Below are positions 18,831 through 21,485 of a stretch of 21,485 nucleotides of DNA, piece after piece. Source of the stretch: Hypsibius dujardini (taxonomy: Eukaryota; Tardigrada; Eutardigrada; Parachela; Hypsibiidae); the NCBI GenBank assembly GCA_001579985.1, contig LRSR01004677.1, forward strand, positions 1-21,485. Direction: 5' to 3'. Positions within the stretch are counted from its first letter, which is position 1. The number at the start of each line of letters is the position of its first letter. Made by a program: the position numbers and the translations under genes. The notes beneath the pieces were generated by a model that saw nothing but the letters and a program-made list of their open reading frames with translations, ran no database searches and was not told the origin of the DNA.

Positions 18831-19265
18831 GCCGAATTCCTACGAACTCCAAGCACAGTAACAAGTGAACTACTTGTTTAATTTTTTATTGACATGCTTA
18901 AGCTTGCTTCGTGGCCGCTGCCCAGCGCCCAGCGTCACAACATAAAATCAGTGTCGTGTTCATCTCGTTTCCGTTCCCTTCTCCCTCTCGCGGCACTCAT
19001 CAGTTACTAGCTTCCCCCTTAATAAAGGATTGCTCCTTCCGGCGATTTCTCGTTTAAACCTCGGCTATGAAAGGTGCAAATAATTGGTCCGCACGGCGTT
19101 CGATTCTTTTGTCTGCATATTCACTGGTCTCAAACTCTTGACTGTGAAGCAGACGGTCTCCTCGACTTTGATTTTGACGTTAATTTAGAGACAGAATTCG
19201 GCTTTGATTTCGACTGCAAAGGGTCATAACAAGATCGACTGCCATTTTACTTGTTACTCTGGCAG
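18831..19265. other. Flank between the foldback element and the GT10 exon, no gene seen
   Basis: I looked here for the missing 5' exons of the fucosyltransferase (for example an FNWT-like motif) and found none in any frame. The stretch holds an AATAAA at 19020-19025 with no gene before it on that strand. The last 20 bases form a plausible splice acceptor for the exon at 19266. Confidence 0.4.
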
Positions 19266-21041
19266 GGAGAAAGAAGCGTGCACTGGCATTGATCACAAAC
19301 TGCGGTACGGCCAGCAACCGTGACGTCTATGTGGCCGAACTTGCGCCACAGTTCCCGCTCGATTTGGGCGGGACCTGCGGAAAGCTCGGTCGGGTGAAGG
19401 AGGAAAAGTCCGCCAACAGTTACGGCTTTTATCACGCTTTCGAGAACGGGTAAGGGATTTCGAGACGAAACGCCCTCGTAGTTCAAATCAGAACACTCTA
19501 CGGGGACGCAGCGCCAAATATTCGTCAGATCTGGTCAAAGTAACTAAGTATTCTCGGTGTTAGGTTTACCACCCGGCAGTTGGGTAGTCAATAAGGTTTA
19601 TTAGACTGAAAGTAGAGATAGGTAGAGAATAAAACTGTGAGAAAGGATAGAGCAAGTACAACTGCCTCTAAATCTAGTGAAACACATGATTACATCGTTA
19701 AGACTATAGAAATGATAGTACAGTAATTAGCGCACACATCAGAATAACATACAAGTAATTAGCTGTGGCAGCAGAATAGGGTTAACAGGGTAGAAAGAGT
19801 TAATAGGAACGTTTAAGTGAACCGGCGTAAGTGTAATGTAAAACTTTAGCGTAAGGCCCGCTAAGTTTACGCTTACGACTGGATGTTTAAGAACTCGGCG
19901 TAAGGATCTGGGCTAAGGCGCAAGAACAGAACATTTCAAGGAAACCATTCAATTTGGCCAGGGCGAATTGTGAAACTTTCTTACTCCGTTCTTACGGCGA
20001 AACTTAACGCCCATTGCCCCTTACGTCAGGCAGTAGCGTAAGAAATTAACCGTAAGAGAGGCCACACCCCCGCCTCATTCCTATTGGCCCGTGTCCTTAA
20101 GTTTACGCTTACGCCGACTGCTTAAGCGCTCCTTATAACTAAACATAGTCCTAGTGAGTAAACCAGGTGTAATGATTGGATGTGAGGACTTGTTGGGCGT
20201 AATCCAACATCGGCAGGAGTGTTGGATGAGGAATCAGGCAGTCTCGTGTGATTCTCACTGAGTTCTCACTTGTTTCTAGCCAGAAAGTCCGGACAACTCT
20301 CGTGAGGAGCTGTCTCACCAATTCTTGCCCGATCTGGCGGCATCCTGAGCCAGTTCTAAACCAGATCGCCTGAGAACATGCTCTCTCACACAGTCTGGTC
20401 AGACATTTTGGCGCTGCGGAACCAAACACACCTGGCATTGTAACAAGTAACATTACTTTAATTTATCTCAATTTAAACGAACCATCAACTGAAAACTTGT
20501 CAGTTTTTATAGCTCAAATAATTGATCATAGTAATATAATTTTACATATCTCACTGTGTGATATGACACTGATTTAGATTCTGCAAAGATTACGTAACCG
20601 AGAAGGCCAGTCGCGGTTACCGGATGGGATCACGTCCGATTATGTCCGGAATGGCGAAATATGAGGAGATATTTCCGCCGCATTCCTTCATCAATGCGAA
20701 GGACTTTTCCCTCTCCGAAACAGCTCGCACGGTATTTGATCTACCTCTCCAGCAACTTCCCCGCTAACGAGGAGTCCTTTGAGTGGCGCTACCATCCAGA
20801 ACCCTTGAATGCCCGGGTTGGAGCGTACACTCCGCCACAGAAGGACGCTTGTAGATTGTGTGAGCTTTTGCATTCGCCGGAGTTTGTGCAAAGACGGTAC
20901 GAGAATATGGATGATTGGTGGATCACCGAGGCCGGATGTTACCGCCCATATTACAACGGCCGTGGAAAGTCTTGTCTGAATAAGAACAAAGGTGGAGGTG
21001 TAGAAGAACAACATCATCTAACTTGGTTGAAATGTTATTGA
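19266..21041 (+). pseudogene. GT10 alpha-fucosyltransferase, C-terminal half with frameshift
   Basis: Two exons: 19266-19449 (acceptor CTGGCAG before, donor GTAAGG at 19450) and 20578-21041 (acceptor GATTTAG). Exon A reads RKKRALALITNCGTASNRD, then a YVAEL block and SYGFYHAFEN; the join gives FEN-G-FCKDYVTEK, the GT10 signature in the GDP-fucose site. Exon B continues with PPHSFINAKDF, then changes frame: one extra base within 20705-20716 separates it from PKQLARYLIYL, ESFEWRY and a CRLCELL..WW..C tail. Removing one base gives the usual family spacing. GT10 enzymes add fucose in alpha-1,3/1,4 linkage to GlcNAc in Golgi glycans. No membrane anchor or N-terminal acceptor domain was found upstream. 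It is most likely a truncated pseudogene, or a real gene with distant 5' exons and a sequencing error. Confidence 0.8.
19804..20136. mobile_element. MITE of about 330 bp in the GT10 intron
   Basis: The ends are imperfect inverted repeats of about 30 bases: AGGAACGTTTAAGTGAACCG at the left and the complement of CGGCGTAAGCG..CTTAAGCGCTCCT at the right. The word CGTAAG or its complement recurs at least eight times inside. The flanks rejoin to match 8-113 of the window, which lacks the insert. The target duplication looks like a short TTA/TA type. There is no ORF; it is a non-autonomous DNA transposon. Confidence 0.75.
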
Positions 21042-21090
21042 AAATGATAGTTTAAAATGTAGACAGTGAATGAGCCAGAATGAAATTGGA

Positions 21091-21231
21091 TTGAAAAACG
21101 TCGATAAAAAAGGTTACTCGAATTCCCAGATTGACTGCAATTGTCTGCATGTCTGTATCTGTCTGCCTACCTGCCTACCTGCCTGTCTGCCTGTCTGTCA
21201 TTGTCTGCCTGCTTGCCTGCTTGCTTGCTTG

Positions 21232-21295
<64 letters not shown>

Positions 21296-21485
21296 CTTGC
21301 TTGCCTGCCTGCTTGTCTGCTTGCTTGCCTGCCTGCTTGTCTGCTTGCTTGCCTGCCTACCTGCCTGCCTGTCTGCAATTGTCTGCATGTCTGTGTCTGC
21401 CGGCCTGCTTGAAAAACTTCGATAAAAAAGGTTACTCGAATTCCCAGATTGTCTGCAATTGTCTGCATGTCTGTATCTGTCTGCC
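21091..21485. repeat. 318-bp macro-repeat containing a CTGC/CTTG microsatellite
   Basis: TTGAAAAACGTCGATAAAAA at 21091 and its near-identical copy at 21409 open two units of a 318-base tandem repeat. Each continues with GGTTACTCGAATTCCCAGATT and CTGCATGTCTGTATCTGTCTG. The interior of the first unit is a CTGC/CTTG array (about 21150-21375). The second unit runs off the end of the window, so the array may continue. ORFs across it (Cys-Leu-Pro-Ala or Gln-Ala-Gly-Arg) are artefacts. Confidence 0.88.

Noticed and set aside
21131-21468. Cys-Leu-Pro-Ala and Gln-Ala-Gly-Arg repeat ORFs at the window end
   Set aside because: Translations of a CTGC/CTTG microsatellite; not genes.

Overview
This window is eukaryotic, most likely from an invertebrate animal. 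Every gene is split by an intron with GT/AG borders, long non-coding stretches separate the genes, and simple-sequence arrays and small inverted-repeat elements are abundant. I saw no operons, ribosome binding sites, tRNA or rRNA genes, or CRISPR array. I cannot fix the phylum from the sequence.

The coding content is unusually coherent: every recognisable gene looks like an enzyme of sugar transfer, and the four intact ones are predicted type II (signal-anchor) membrane proteins of the Golgi/ER kind. From left to right they are a GT32-type (Gly_transf_sug) gene, + strand, exons 1040-1451 and 2398-3092, 368 aa; a GT92/DUF23 gene, + strand, exons 6895-7858 and 9144-9604, 474 aa; two tandem HtrL/YibB-family genes on the - strand (exons 12312-12766 and 11217-11823, 353 aa; exons 14809-15491 and 13873-14467, 425 aa) that share one intron position; a decayed 5' fragment of a third HtrL/YibB copy (16262-16493, with its upstream flank to 16711); and the catalytic C-terminal half of a GT10 alpha-fucosyltransferase, + strand (19266-19449 and 20578-21041), which carries an apparent one-base insertion and has no visible 5' exons.

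The non-coding part is rich in repeats. C-rich tetranucleotide arrays (CCGT, CTGT, CTGC types) occur in introns and flanks, all with the C-rich strand on +. There are minisatellites at 8584-8760, 10320-10600, 13176-13455 and 13501-13832. Small inverted-repeat elements lie at 4994-5368, 17682-18830 (a 1.15 kb foldback element with a nested hairpin) and 19804-20136 (a MITE inside the fucosyltransferase intron, whose pre-insertion sequence appears at the start of the window). Duplicated flanks (726-970 with 3132-3378; 5440-5785 with 6305-6665; 16181-16263 with 17011-17093) record repeated local duplication and loss.

The main observation is a physical cluster of four unrelated glycosyltransferase-like families that is expanding and decaying in place. 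A second is that the HtrL/YibB paralogue at 13873-15491 builds its lumenal stem from an in-frame 15-bp repeat made of the same CCGT word as the neighbouring microsatellites. Gene models are by-eye splice predictions; no transcript evidence was available.
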